Source: Smittia aterrima (Eukaryota > Arthropoda > Insecta > Diptera > Chironomidae). Taken from it: a DNA stretch of 64,000 nt. A program made the translations under genes and the position numbers. The DNA lies in the NCBI GenBank assembly GCA_033063855.1, contig CP093830.1:3782854-3846853 (forward strand), given 5' to 3'. The notes beneath the pieces were generated by a model. The model ran no database searches. It was not told the origin of the DNA and worked only from the letters and a program-made list of their open reading frames with translations. Below, in pieces: positions 1-12,609 of the stretch. Numbering within the stretch: the stretch's first letter is position 1; each line of letters opens with the position of its first letter.

Positions 1-1574
1 GAAATAAAAACTTGTTCTTGCACATGCCGATGCGTTTGACGGGGGAATTTTTATTTTTACACAGCTCGAATTGTGTCGAATTTCTATGCTGCACACGACC
101 GAGGCTTCACGCATCTGTTGCCGGGAATGATAAATCTTTCCGTTTTACGATCAGCACCAGCTCAGTTTTCTTGCGACTTTTAGACACAATTTCAATGAAA
201 TCTAATTTCACGAGTCTGTCAAAAACTCAATTGAAGTTTCAAGTCGTGATGTTTAAGCTTTAAAGTCGATTGAATTTGTTTATGCGTTTTTTGCCACCGA
301 ATCACGCGCACAAAGTTTCATCACAAGGCAAATAGCGTCTGGTTTTCAATTTGATTGCGACAGACTGCAAACGAAGCTTGAAATTTCTCCCCACAAAGAA
401 CAAATGGTTTCTCATTGTAAATGCAAGGGCCGGAAACTCCACATTCCTCGACTTCTTCAATGTTATCTCTTCTCATAACTCTCCCACAAATGCACGAGCA
501 AATACCAAACAATGGAGACATGAATCATCAAACTCCGCGCTTAACCTTACATCAACATCATGATCTCATTTGCAGAAACGGAACTGAGCAAAAGAACGAA
601 AAAGAAGAAATAATCTTGAAGGTGTTGGGAGACACTTCTACCCTTTCAAAAGAAAACGAACCTTACACAAGTCTCTCTCAACTTTAGTTGCACAATGGAT
701 CAGTGTTATGACGTGCGATCACCGAAAAAAAATACCTTACAAGCTAAAGATATTCGAACCTACCTTGAAAAATGTTGTTGTCTGTTTGACTTTAACTGTT
801 GTGTCTTTTCCGTATGTGGTCGTGGATTGTTCGAAGCACTTCAACAAGCGACGGCGAGGAAAAATCTCTTCGTGACACACAAATTTCAGGTTTTAAATGT
901 TTTTCTTCTCCGCTTTGACTTTATTTTTGGATTCGAAGCAATCAAGCACCACAAATTCACTTCATCACGCCACAAACCGAGACTTTCTCTGCATACGAGA
1001 GATTTTATGTTTTGCGCAAACTTGATTTTTCCGAGATTCTTTTGTTCGATTGGCAATTAAGCTACGAACACCAACAAACAAACTCAGGTTGACTCAGGTA
1101 GAAACAACAAGTCGGAAATCTTTTTAGCCTTCCCGTCTTCCGAAGAATTTATTTTATTGCACTTTCCTAATGTTTTCAACACTCTCAGGAACCTCGACTA
1201 AATGCTCAACGTCACGAGGCAACAAAATAATTTAAAATTCCACCTCCGCGGATGACGATACTTGTTTAAACATTCACGAACTAAACAGAATGGCGCTTTA
1301 AAGTTTTTATAAAAAAATAAAATATGAATGTCAGCGGATCAGCCGAATGAACTTCTCGTCGCGAAGGTAAACTCAATACTAAGCGTTTTTTGAGAGCGAA
1401 ATATTTTCTGAAATATTTTAAACTCACCCACACTAACAAACTCTTTCTTTCTTTGTCGTGGAACGTGGAAGAAAAGAAAACAAACAAGTGCAACGTTTTT
1501 CGAAAATGAACAAAATGTCAGTTGCAGTTAAATTATCGAAAATTTATTCATTCGATCGTTGTGATAATACTTGA
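1..1574. other. no gene recognised at the left edge
   Basis: I see no supported gene here. The short open frames have no family resemblance and no splice logic, and the stretch is AT-rich. It may hold the 3' flank of the phosphatase gene that ends at 1575, or an intron or UTR of a gene lying to the left of the window. Confidence 0.4.
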
Positions 1575-2577
1575 TTAGGCGGCGTTATCAAAAACATTCT
1601 TTAAAGCTTTGATATAAAAGTCGGGAATGAACTTTTCAAGTTCCTTCTCGCCTTGTTCGATTCTTGTTAGATATCCGTCAACATCAGATATCTTGTGCTC
1701 GCCAGTTTCGACAAGAAGTGTTTGATACTTGTTATTCTTTCCAAACAAAACATCCGTGTTTAATCGATCACCAATCATCAAGAACCTGTTGCTATCACGA
1801 TGACTCTCATGCTTCAATGCAATGTCTGCTAAGACTTTCGATGGTTTCCCTGCAATCGTTGCTTCTCTTCCAGATGCTGACTCAATCGCTGCGATTATAG
1901 GCCCAGTGTCGGGAAAGGTGAATCCAGGAAAATCGAACTTTTCGTCGCCGTTAGTCGCGATGAAAATCACAGCAGGATTTCTCAAGTAGTTGACAGCTTT
2001 GAAGAGCTTTGGGAATGAGAAGTCTTTGTCAAATCCAACAATGACAGCTCCAACTTCTGGTTTCTCCATTCTCATCAATGCTTTAGGCACAAATTCGATC
2101 AATTCTGATTCCATCAAGTCTGGTCCAACTCCAAAAGTTTTAATTCCAGCAGCTTCAAGCTCACCAACAAGAACTGATGATCCAATGACATAAGCCTTCT
2201 TATCGAAACCTGAATCCTTCATGAGCTGTGCCGTTATATGAGACACTGTCAACATACTCGATTCTTCAAGGTCATAGTTCATTTTTTTGCATTTCTTGGC
2301 CATCTCCTCGCGTGTCGTCTGACTGTTGTTCGTGATTAAATAAACTTTCTTGCCCAGCTCAACGAACTTATTGATGACGGTGTCAGTTCCTTCGAGCTGA
2401 TGGTCGTGAAGCCACAAAACGCCTAAAAACAAAATTTTTTTATCGATTTGTTTGCAAACTAAGCGATTTTTATTTCTCACCATCGCAATCACACAAAACG
2501 ACATCGAACGAGTCGATCCATTTCATCAATTGCTCGTTCGAGAACGAGCTGATATCGAGCGGCTTGTTCGGTGACAT
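1575..2577 (-). CDS. HAD-superfamily phosphatase, phosphoglycolate/pyridoxal phosphatase type (tandem copy A)
   Basis: A 314-residue cytosolic phosphatase. Exons are 2577-2481 and 2422-1575, joined across a GT-AG intron inside the glycine codon of motif I. The four HAD motifs are visible: motif I DCDGVLW with the nucleophilic first Asp; motif II around LITNNSQTTREE; the motif III lysine in AGKPSKVL; and motif IV MIGDRLNTDVLFG, which binds Mg2+. The large C2 cap and the length fit the PGP/PDXP (4-nitrophenylphosphatase) family, which dephosphorylates 2-phosphoglycolate, pyridoxal phosphate or related metabolites. Which substrate applies cannot be read from the sequence. The start is the first ATG and gives a sensible amino-terminus (MSPNKPLDISSF). 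The gene is followed head-to-tail on the same strand by a paralogue at 2973-4251. Confidence 0.9.
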
Positions 2578-2972
2578 TTCACGTCTTGACTCTTTCAAAA
2601 TTATCACACAACTGATGAAATCAAGCAAAAAGTAAGACGGCGTTTGTGAAGATTGTCACGTTTGTGTGCGTGAGAGTTCAAATTAATAAATTGATATTTT
2701 CTTAGAACGGCACAGGAAATTCTGAAAATTAAGGAGAGTCAAGTTCAATGACCTTTTCAGTGAACGAACCCTCAATTTCCTTATTTGAACAAATAAACCA
2801 ACAATGATAAGAAGCTTTAAAGATTTGCCTATCGCAGCACGTCACATCAAAATAAAGATTGATACTAACTTCCATTCCGAATTGATTTACTTTATTTATT
2901 TAGAGTGTCGTGTTTCAACCGAATCATTGTTGTGCAACTATCGATTACAAATTAGACTAAGTTCTGAATAAT

Positions 2973-4251
2973 TTAATCGTAATTATTGAAGAGATCGCCT
3001 AAAGACGAAATGTAAAAGTCTGGCACTTGTTTTTCGAGATCAGGCTCAGCCTCGCCGTTGTTGATTTTCTCGACCATGTCAAGGACTTTCTCGATTTTGT
3101 GAACTCCTGATTCAACCAAGAGTGTTTGGAAGTTGTTGTTCTTGCCAAAGAGAATGTCAGTGTTCAATCTATCGCCAATCATCAAGAATTTCTTGCTGTC
3201 ACGTTTGATTTCTTCTTTGAAGAAAATATCGCAAAGCCAGTTCTCAGGTTTTCCCATCACCACAGCTTTCCGCTCAGCGCAAGTCTCAATTGCTCTGACA
3301 ACCGATCCAGTTCCAGGGACCACAAAGCTCGGCATTGGGAAGCGTTCATCTGTGTTGGTTGCAACGAAAATAGTCGAAGGGTTGTCGAGATAAGTCGCTG
3401 CCTTCATCATTTTTGGAAAAGAAATGTGCTCATCGAAACCAACAACAACAGCTCCTACTTCTGGATCAGGCTTGAACTGCTCTTTCACAAGAGTCATTAG
3501 AGAACCTTGAAGCACATCAGCACCAACTCCAGTGTTTTTAATTCCTAACAAATCAAGTTCACGAGAGATTCCTGTACTTCCGACAATATAAACTTTCTTA
3601 TTGAAGTTAAGCTGCTTTAAATATTGACCCGCGAGATAAGCAGTTGAAATCATATTTTCCTAAAAGAAAACAAAGATAAGAAGGTGAGGAGATAAAACGA
3701 GAATCGCTGCCCTACAATGCCGACGTTGAACTGCATCGAGTTCGCTTTCTCAACCAGCTCATCTCTTGTCTTTGTGCTGTTGTTGGTAATGAAGTAAACC
3801 TGAGGACAATCAATCGATTAGAAAATCATTAATCAAAAGAGGAAAGCTCTCACCTTCTTCTGCATCTCCAGCAGTCGATTGATGACCGTGTTGCTGTTCT
3901 TCAATACATTATTGTAAAGCCAAAGTACGCCTAAGAATGACAAAAGTGAGAAAATAACGTTCGTGAAATGTTTAAGAGTTTATCGTTTCCAGTTCACGCA
4001 GATGATCGGCGAGACTGAGAGAGGAGATGAAAATCTACATGCAAATGTTCTCCGTTTCGATAATAAAACAGAAGCTTCCAATGTTGATCATGCATTAAAT
4101 TACTTTCGGAGACACACATCAGATGTGAGTAAAGTTTAAAGCACTTACCATCGCAATCTGTCAATATCACTTCAAACGAGTCGATCCATTCACGGATTTG
4201 CGGTTTTGTGAATGTAGAAAGATTTATTGGTGGTAATAATTTTCGTGACAT
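2973..4251 (-). CDS. HAD-superfamily phosphatase, phosphoglycolate/pyridoxal phosphatase type (tandem copy B)
   Basis: A 316-residue paralogue of the neighbouring gene. Four exons: 4251-4149, 3930-3854, 3799-3716 and 3659-2973, all with GT-AG junctions and matching phase. The HAD motifs are intact: DCDGVLWLYN, FITNNSTKTRDEL, the lysine in MGKPENWL, and MIGDRLNTDILFG. Intron 1 interrupts the same motif I glycine codon as in copy A, so that intron predates the duplication. Introns 2 and 3 are absent from copy A. The two proteins are clearly related but well diverged, so this is an old tandem duplication. Dipterans often carry several genes of this family. Substrate assignment (phosphoglycolate, pyridoxal phosphate or other) is inference. 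Confidence 0.9.
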
Positions 4252-6780
4252 TTTCGTTAGTGAATGGGATTTTAAGAGAAGAAAATTCGGGAAGAAAAAT
4301 CACTGACGCGAGTGCTTGGAAATATTGTGAAGTGGGTCACTGAAGCTCCAACTATCTTCCTTGATTTATTCGATTGAATTAAAACTAATCTATTTCCCTC
4401 GGAGCGTCCACTGACTGATAATACGATTATGACGTAATTGCACTTAACCACTCGCGACGAGTGATTTTCTTCTATGAAATGAGAGTTTGAATTTCGCACG
4501 ACAGAGAGTTCCAAGTCAAAACAGCTGATTAAACATATTTAGGACGTCACTGTGTCGTTGCTGTGGTGAACTTTGTTGAAAAAAAAAATTGTTTTCAAAG
4601 AATTCGTTACAAATTGCTTGAATGAAAATGCGGAAAAGATTGCTGGAGCATTTCTTGTAATTTTAAAAATAAACTTCTTATCAAATTACGTCGCGTCATT
4701 GACTGACATTCAAATTAATTGAAAGAAGTAAAACATCCTTCATAGAAATTTGCTATCATCGTCATCATCCCACATGCTTTCGAGTTTCCTGTAACAACAA
4801 TCGCCAAATATTCTTCTTGCTCATCTCGAAAGGTTAAAGCAATCAAAGGAGAAACACGCGACCTTTTAAAATTTCTAGAAGACTTTAAGGGTTCACCCAC
4901 GCCAGGAAATTTCTCGCAAACGAAAACAAACAAACATCATCGTCCTCTGCAAAGCACATGGCGAAAGCCACATTCTCACAGTTCCTTATTTTCCAATAAG
5001 CTTGCGTCCTTTTGTGCTTCAGTGAAACTGGAAGGTTTTACAATTTTCAATGAAAGCTTTGGAAATTTTTCGTCAATCGTAGATTTTCCTTCCGCGCATT
5101 TGGAGGTTTTGCGTTTTTTGCTGAAATTTTAAAAGTTAATCAAATTGAGAGACTTTAGTGAAAAGTTGTTAACAAAAGGAACTTGAAGCTAAGAATATTT
5201 CGGAATTGAAAGAGAAAAGTGTGGAAAACAAAGTTTTGACTCAAACGAAGCTAAGAAAATGTAAGAAAAGTGTCAAGTGAAATCGTTTTCCTCTCATTTC
5301 GCTAAAAGTTTTCGACTCAAGTTGCAACTAATTACCAAAAACTTTTCTTTCCTTCGCGGAAAAATTAAGAAAGAAAGTCCAAGCTCGAGAGGAAAACTTA
5401 ATCATAGTTGGTCTTCTCAGTGTTAGTGTGTCATTTACAATTCGTCGAGTAGTGTGAGTGCGTGGGTGGAAAGTGTGGAGGAAACTTCTTTCGTTTTACA
5501 AGACCTGAGTTACATAAAAATGAGACTTTGAGGGTGGGCGATGGTGATTAGAGTTGTGGTTGGGGGTGGTATAATTTCGCAACGTAAATACAATTCTCGT
5601 GAGAATGAGTAACATGAATGAAGTTTGATCAAAGAAAGGAAAGCTTAGTTTTAGTCTGAAGAACTTGTGGGAGGATTAAAAGTGCAACGATAAAATTTCT
5701 TCCTACCACAAATTGATTGTTTCGTCATTGAGCGAATCAATCATGCTTGGCGATTCGCCAGAGGCAAAACAATCAATCGGTTAATCTGTTTATTATTAGA
5801 TTCGGAGTCAAAAATCAAAGAAGGATGTGAACAGCTTCAAAGTGAATGTCGCCTCGGTGTCTGCAATGAATTCTTCTTCGTCTACGACATGGCGCATGAA
5901 ATCTGAAGGTTAAGGCGAATAATTCGCTTCGCAAACATTCTTCGCTTAGCGATAATAATGTCAAGCTCTTCCGCTAATCAAGTCACACGATTTGCGTTTA
6001 AGATTTTCTAAAGATTTTCTTGAAAACGAATAAATTTCTCTCTTGCGAATGCAGAAAATTAATTCACCGCAATCTCTTCAAAAGTTTAAACTCAACCGCT
6101 AGTTGGCGAATAGCAAAATCTCTGCTTCGATTAGAAAAGAACTTTTCCAATCATTCTTCATCTTGTTCGACAAGTTTTCTTTTGGCAGCCACGTATGAGC
6201 AAGGTGGCGAAGAGAAAAGAAATAAAATCAATGAGAAAAATCGATTAAAATAACTCCGGATGATGTTAAAAAAGAAAAGCTCTCGACTTGTGACTGAACT
6301 TTCTTTCCTTTTCTCGATACGCATGCCCAACTGTGTTGCTTCCATTTTACACTGGAATAGTTTTTATGACAACACCGTCGTCATGTCGTTTGGTCTTTGG
6401 TGGAATTAATCTCACTTATGCAAATAATAAATCGTCGGAAGTGTGAAAAGGCATTGGAGGAAGTTTGAGGTGTGTGACTGTGATTTTAAATGGCTGGAAA
6501 CTTCGGCGTTGTGTTGCGTGAAGAAAGTGGTGTTGGGGACGACTTTGTGGGTGGAGAATCGTGATTTTAATTGCTTTGAATTGTGGTATCAATGCTTGAA
6601 CAAGCCGAAAATACTTTTCTTTAGAATTTGACGAATCCTCTCTAACTTTTCGTCTTCGATTACAGTTGAACATTTGAAAGTGCTCGCAAGGGAATATTTA
6701 TTGACCTGAGGACGAAACCACAAAAGTCGAGTTAGTCGTTAATCTTAGAGAATTAGAAGTGAAACTACAAGACAACCAAA
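4252..6780. other. 2.5 kb intergenic region upstream of EndoA
   Basis: No coding region recognised. The right end probably holds the EndoA leader. A pyrimidine-rich stretch followed by CAG near 6655-6665 looks like a splice acceptor, so the start-codon exon may begin near 6666 with one or more non-coding exons further left. A G-rich stretch of GGTG-type sequence lies at about 5530-5575. The rest is AT-rich and featureless to me. Confidence 0.4.
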
Positions 6781-9700
6781 ATGGCATTCGCAGGACTCAA
6801 GAAGCAAATTAATAAAGCTAATCAGGTGAGAAATGCATTTGAAAGTCTAATAACAAAATTGGGTCACGGTCATGGAAAAAAACAGGATCACGATTGAAAC
6901 GGGAACAGTAACAATGTCGACGAGAGTGACGAATGTAGGTCACACTTGGATATTAAAGTCATTCAGAAAAAAATGTCCCGACAACCTTCAATCTTCAAAG
7001 AGAACAAATCTTTTCAACAAATCAATGAAATTTTTATCTTCCGCTCTCAAGCTTGAAACTTAAGAAGCTCAAACAAGTTTAAAGCTTACAATGAAAGTTT
7101 AAATTGAAAATTAAGAAGAAATATTTGAAATTGCAAGCAGCGAGAGCTTCTCTCTCATCAAGAGATTTCATGCATGAACTGCCCACAAATAAACCACAAA
7201 ACAGACGTGGGCGCCTGTGTACTCGATGTGCTTGCATTGCAAAGCACGTCGGAGGCTTAATGACGTCAATCTTTTGAGATTAAAAACTAATTAACCTTTT
7301 AAAGAATCTTCATTTGAACTTTCATAATCTAGAGATATTCTCAGACATATTTTAATAACTTCAAACAATACTAACAGCTAACAATCTTGTCTATAGCAGA
7401 AATTCTTTAATCATCCTTGTTCCTTTTAGTATGTCACTGAGAAAATGGGAGGAGCCGAAGGCACAAAGCTCGATTTGGACTTTATGGAAATGGAAAGAGT
7501 GAGAAATCATTTCGTTGAGCCGTTAACTTTATTTAGACCCCTGAGAATTTTGTTTATCTTCCGTCTTCGTAGAAAACCGATGTAACCGTCGAATTAGTTG
7601 AAGAGTTGCAAGCAAAAACAAAAGAATACCTTCAACCAAATCCTACAGCTCGCGCTAAGATGATCGCCGTTAAAGGTATCTCAAAATTATCTGGTCAAGC
7701 CAAAAGTAACACGTATCCTCAAGCAGAAGGCGTTCTCGCCGACTGCATGCTTATTTATGGCAAACGACTGGGAGAAGACTCAAGTCTCTTTGGTGAGTAA
7801 AAAGCTTCGAGCCATTCGCTTTGATGTCGTTAATCTGTCTCCTTCTCACTCTTTTGATAATTTCTCTATGCTTATCGGTGTCATTTCAACTTTCAAATCC
7901 TCATATTCATCTTAAATTCTCTTTTCACAAATAAATCTTTCGTCGTTTAGCTCAAGCTTTGGTTGAGTTTGGGGATACGTTGAAACAAATGGCTGACGTT
8001 AAATACGCGCTTGACGATAATGTCAAACAAAATTTCTTGGAGCCTTTGCATCAGCTCCAAATGAAGGACTTGAAGGAAGTGATGGTGAGTTCTTCTTCGT
8101 CACATTTTTCGCATTGCGATTGGTAATTCAATTTCCTCGTTCAGCATCATCGTAAGAAGCTACAAGGACGTCGATTAGACTTCGACTGTAAGCGGCGACA
8201 GAAAGCAAGAGGCAAGTTTCATAAATTCATAAATTGTTATTCATTATATGTTTAAGAAAATTTCTTTCGTCCAGATGATGAGATCAAGGGAGCTGAAGAG
8301 AAGTTTGCCGAGTCCTTGCAGCTCGCTCAAATGGGAATGTTCCATTTGCTCGAGAACGACGTGAGTTGATAAAGAATTTATCGAAAGAATCGATTGAAAT
8401 GTTTGGGATTTTTGTCATGCAGGTCGAACAGATTTCACAAATGGCTTATTTTGCTGAAGCGTTGCTTGACTATCACTCGCAATGCACTGAGATTCTCAAA
8501 ACCTTGGTCGAGACGATGCAGGAGAAGTAAGAGCATGAGATGAATTCGAATTATGTTTTGTATTGTTCAAACATTTCTCTTTTTGCAGACGGGAAGAAGC
8601 AGCCCAACGTCCAAAATCTGAGTTCGTTCCAAAGTCTCTCACAGACTTAGTAGATCACGATCTCGGTAAGTCTCATCATTCATCTCGTCTGATCCTTATG
8701 TAGCTCTCCAGTCATTGTAAATATCTATGATCGTGTCTAAGCTACAATCCAGAACAAAAAACATTTTCTTTCATGATTTCAATGAAACATTTTTCCTTTT
8801 GATGTTTGATAGCAAATTTTCTTTTGTTTTTCTTGAATTTTGTTTTTTGTGTCCTTAAGCTAAAGAAAGTGAATCCCTTAAAATCTATTCTCGTCCTTTC
8901 TCTCACTATTCACACTTGAAACATAATCTCACACTCATTCACTTAGATATGGCTGGTACACCCGGAACACCAGTTAAGCCGAATCACTTGGAAATCATGG
9001 GCAATGGCTCAAATGCTCGTTCAACAAACGGTAAATTAGTCATTTTAACATTTTTCTCGATAATTCTTGCAAACTCTTGAGTTGTCATTAGCAATCGCAT
9101 CCACTCATAGAACACAAGCTTATCTTCCTCTTCTTGATCCTTTTTTGTTGACACTTGAACTTTGTGATTTCTTTGGTCTTTTTGTGGTTTGTTGTTTTCT
9201 GCACGAGGCTTGTTCTGTCTCGAAGAAGAATTGCACAAATTAAATGTCATGAACAGCTCTCTCTGCCTGTTGAAAAACATTCTAATAATTTCCTAAAGGT
9301 CATGGGTTGGTTTCGAATAAAATTTTATTTGATGAAGTGTCGCAGTTATCTCTGACATTACATCGTCACCGTAACCCCAATCAAGCCAAAGACCAACTCC
9401 CACAATGCTTTCAAACCTTTATATTAGTTAAATCAACTCGCTTTGTAGCATTTTCTTGTTCGCAGAATACGATTCTAAAGTTATAATATTTGTTCATTCA
9501 ACAGCGTCGCCATTGCCATCTCCGATGCGCTCGCCTGCGAAGCCTCCACAGCTACAACAGCCATGCTGCATAGCTCTTTATGATTTCGACGCAGAAAATC
9601 CAGGAGAGCTTGGATTCAAGGTAATTGGCTTTTATAATCGCGAGAGATTGTTATTACTCAATGACAATTTGTCATGGAGACAGAAACTAACGAGATCTCT

Positions 9701-9861
9701 TCTCAAGCATAAAATTTATTATCATTTCATCTTTTTTCCAGGAAAGCGACATCATCGCTCTAATTCAGCGTGTGGACGAGAATTGGTTTGAGGGAAAAGT
9801 GAATGGAAAGCAAGGCTATTTCCCACAGTCGTATGTCGAAATAAAAGTTCCATTACCTTAA
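6781..9861 (+). CDS. EndoA: Endophilin A, BAR and SH3 domain protein
   Basis: A 373-residue protein nearly the same as Drosophila EndoA. It bends membrane and recruits dynamin and synaptojanin in synaptic vesicle endocytosis. Eleven exons: 6781-6825, 7430-7498, 7573-7792, 7951-8084, 8145-8211, 8275-8360, 8423-8526, 8589-8665, 8947-9030, 9505-9620 and 9742-9861. The amino-terminus MAFAGLKKQINKANQ is the amphipathic H0 helix. The BAR domain follows (KLDLDFMEMER, ARAKMIAVKGISKLSGQ, KKLQGRRLDFDCKR). Then come a variable linker with a proline-rich SPMRSPAKPP stretch and the SH3 domain (CCIALYDFDAENPGELGFK to GYFPQSYVEIKVPLP). Intron 5 starts with GC rather than GT; only that choice keeps frame and conservation. 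The intron before exon 10 is long enough to hide an alternative linker exon, but I found none. Confidence 0.96.
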
Positions 9862-12609
9862 ACTTCTCACGTCACGTCGCATTAGCTCACAAAAATGAAA
9901 AATAAAAAGGATTCTTGTTAATTAATTTCTATGAAAAGAGAAAAAAAACCAAAACATAATTTCTTTAGTGATAAAATAATCGTAAAAATTAGTTTGTTCT
10001 TCAAAGCTTAAAATCTATCGAAAGCTTATTCCAAAAAAGTAAGAAAAAAGTTTTCTCTAGCAATGACTTTGATTTGAAGTTTCATTTTCATTCTGAAGCT
10101 GAAAACTTTTCTGTAAATGTTTAATGAGAAAATACAAAAAATATTTAATAACTTATCCGAATGGTGATAAGAAGGAGAGCGAAGTGAATGCGAGACAGCA
10201 GACAGCCCTGACTTGACCAGAGGCAATCAAGCAATTATAAAGTGACCATTAACCAAGCTCTTAAGGTTCAATATGCTGAGAGTGTGTAGACGATTTAAGA
10301 AGAAACGGATTTTCCTCGAGCGCACGGAAAATTATTTTCCAAAAGTTTAATCATAAATCTTCGCATTTCGTCTTTAGTTTCGCGAAATTGGAAACTGCGT
10401 TAACAAAAAGAAAATCTTTTCACTGATTTTTCGCAAAAGATTATAAAAAAAAATTAATGCGATAACAGGAAGAAGATAGCATCACTCATTAATTAATTAG
10501 TTTAGATAGGATTTTATGAATTAACAACAAAAACTAATTGAAACGCTAAAGAAAACATTAGAGTTCGTTCGGCTAAGCTGAAAGGAAAAGCGAGTGATTT
10601 ATCGATAAAGAAAAATTATTGAATAATTCTAGAAGATTGAAAAAGTTTTGTAAAAGCTTTCTCTTAGCGTGTGATCAGAAAATAATTTCCCATTCACGCT
10701 CATCCAACGACAAGGAAGCTTCAGAGAGCTCTGGTCAGTCGAGAAATTCTTAAATCTTTTGCTAAAATCTGCAAGAATCAGCCTAATTTGAAAACATTGC
10801 CATATCCCATTCGTTTCCATGACATTTCACCGATGGATGAAACTGCAGCTTATCGTGAGAACCATTGAAGACTTTCTTGCTCTTTTTCATTTTCAGCTGC
10901 GCACAAAACAAATTATCAAACGAGAAAGTACATAATTAAAAATGTTTTAAACGATGCCCGAGAGTTTATGAATAAAATTATAAATGTTGTAATCAATTGA
11001 CGAGGAAAGTGTGATTAAGCGAAGGCGGCAGAAGGTTCAATCGAAAGCTGCTGGCGAATCGAGTGAGAGGCCTCACAGTACGAAGAAGCTTGAGAGATTT
11101 TGAAATCAGTGGCGTTGAATTAACGTCTCTTTTAAAATGAAAGTCAGAAGATTCGAAATAATTTTAAATCAAAAGAAAAATAAATCTTCCGCCACTGTCG
11201 CAAAACCCGAGAGACCACAAAACAAAACAAAAATCTTGTGTCGATTCCTTTCAATCGGAGTGCAACATAAAAGCAAGCTGACAGTGATGCCTCTGATGAT
11301 TCGATTAAACACAAATGGACAATACAATGTATCATAAGAAATTGACGATGTTTAACGTTCAACGCGATTACAATTACTACAAGGAATAAATCTATTTTTC
11401 AGTTATCTGTCTGTTGTTAATGTGATTCCTTTGGTTTCTTTTCTTCAATCTTTTCAATTCATTGTTGTTTGGCCGTTTGTTGTTAACGTGAGCAAAAAGT
11501 AAAGCGCGATTTTCCCCACACAATTCCTTTCACACAACGCGGTGAGGAGTTTCGAAGGAAATTCACAAACAAAAAAATATTTCAATTATTCCTGATCGTA
11601 ATCAACCTTCTATCTCATAAATGTAAATCACAAAAAATATATTAATTGTTTATCATCAGAACGGGAGAGAATAAATTTTATCGATGTTTCAGATCTTCAA
11701 TCGCGAATACAAGTCACACAGAAAATATCATTTCAAGTTCTCATCCAGAAAAAATATTGATAAACTCATCAGAAAACATAATTTTGTCTTCTTCTTGTCC
11801 TTATTAAGATTATAAAAAGGAAAAAGTGAATTATATTTCAAAAGAAAAAGATTATATTTAAATAAATGATATTATTGATAAAAGAAAAATCTAACAAGAA
11901 ATGATAGAAGTGAACTAATAAAGTGATGACGTCAAAAGAGAAAAAATGATGAGTTTTATTGCTTTAAAGATTTCAGGAGAGTCAGCTTTATTGTTTTATC
12001 TTTCAGGTGAGTAAGTGTCTGTGACTAACTTCAGGATCAATATTTTATGAAAAGGAAAGACAGAAAGTGACGAGTCGTTAAGTGAAATCATCTTGAATGA
12101 TTCATTTGCTCTGAAGGAGAGTTTGAGGTTTGAAGGATAATAAATTTGCATATTTTCCAGTGAAGTAGTGAGAGAGGCTCGATAAATATTTTTAATCATT
12201 TAAATGTGTTTCTAAATAAATTATTTTCTATTTTAATTAAAAAATATTTTATTTGATTTTTGAATGTGCCACCACTGCATTTTTTCTTTCCTTGTTCTTG
12301 AATTCTGATAAAAATGCACACAAAGAATAATTCACTTAAAACATTGAAAGTTTCATGTTGAAGGGAAACAGAACGATTCCCATCTTTATCACTAATTTAA
12401 AGCAAATGAAACGGAGAACGAGTCGTCAGTTAGCGTGAGATTCTCTCGAACAGTTCAGTGCGAGATTTGGAAGCGATCGGTCGGGAAGAAAAAATCTTTT
12501 AAAAGCAAAGTTGCTGTCAATTCGTCATAGTGAGATCAAATGTTAAATTGCAAAATAATTTTTTAAAAAAAGTCTTGAAAGGAAAACTTTTTAATAATTT
12601 TTGAGTGAA
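9862..12609. other. 2.7 kb intergenic region between EndoA and P5CS
   Basis: No supported gene. The left part holds the EndoA 3' UTR (AATAAA-like hexamers near 9900). The right part holds the P5CS leader. Two arthropod-like TCAGT initiator pentamers occur at 12426-12430 and 12455-12459 and are candidate transcription starts. The remainder is AT-rich without recognisable elements. Confidence 0.4.

Noticed and set aside
421..687. 88-codon open frame near the left edge
   Set aside because: Low-complexity content, no family resemblance, no splice or promoter support.
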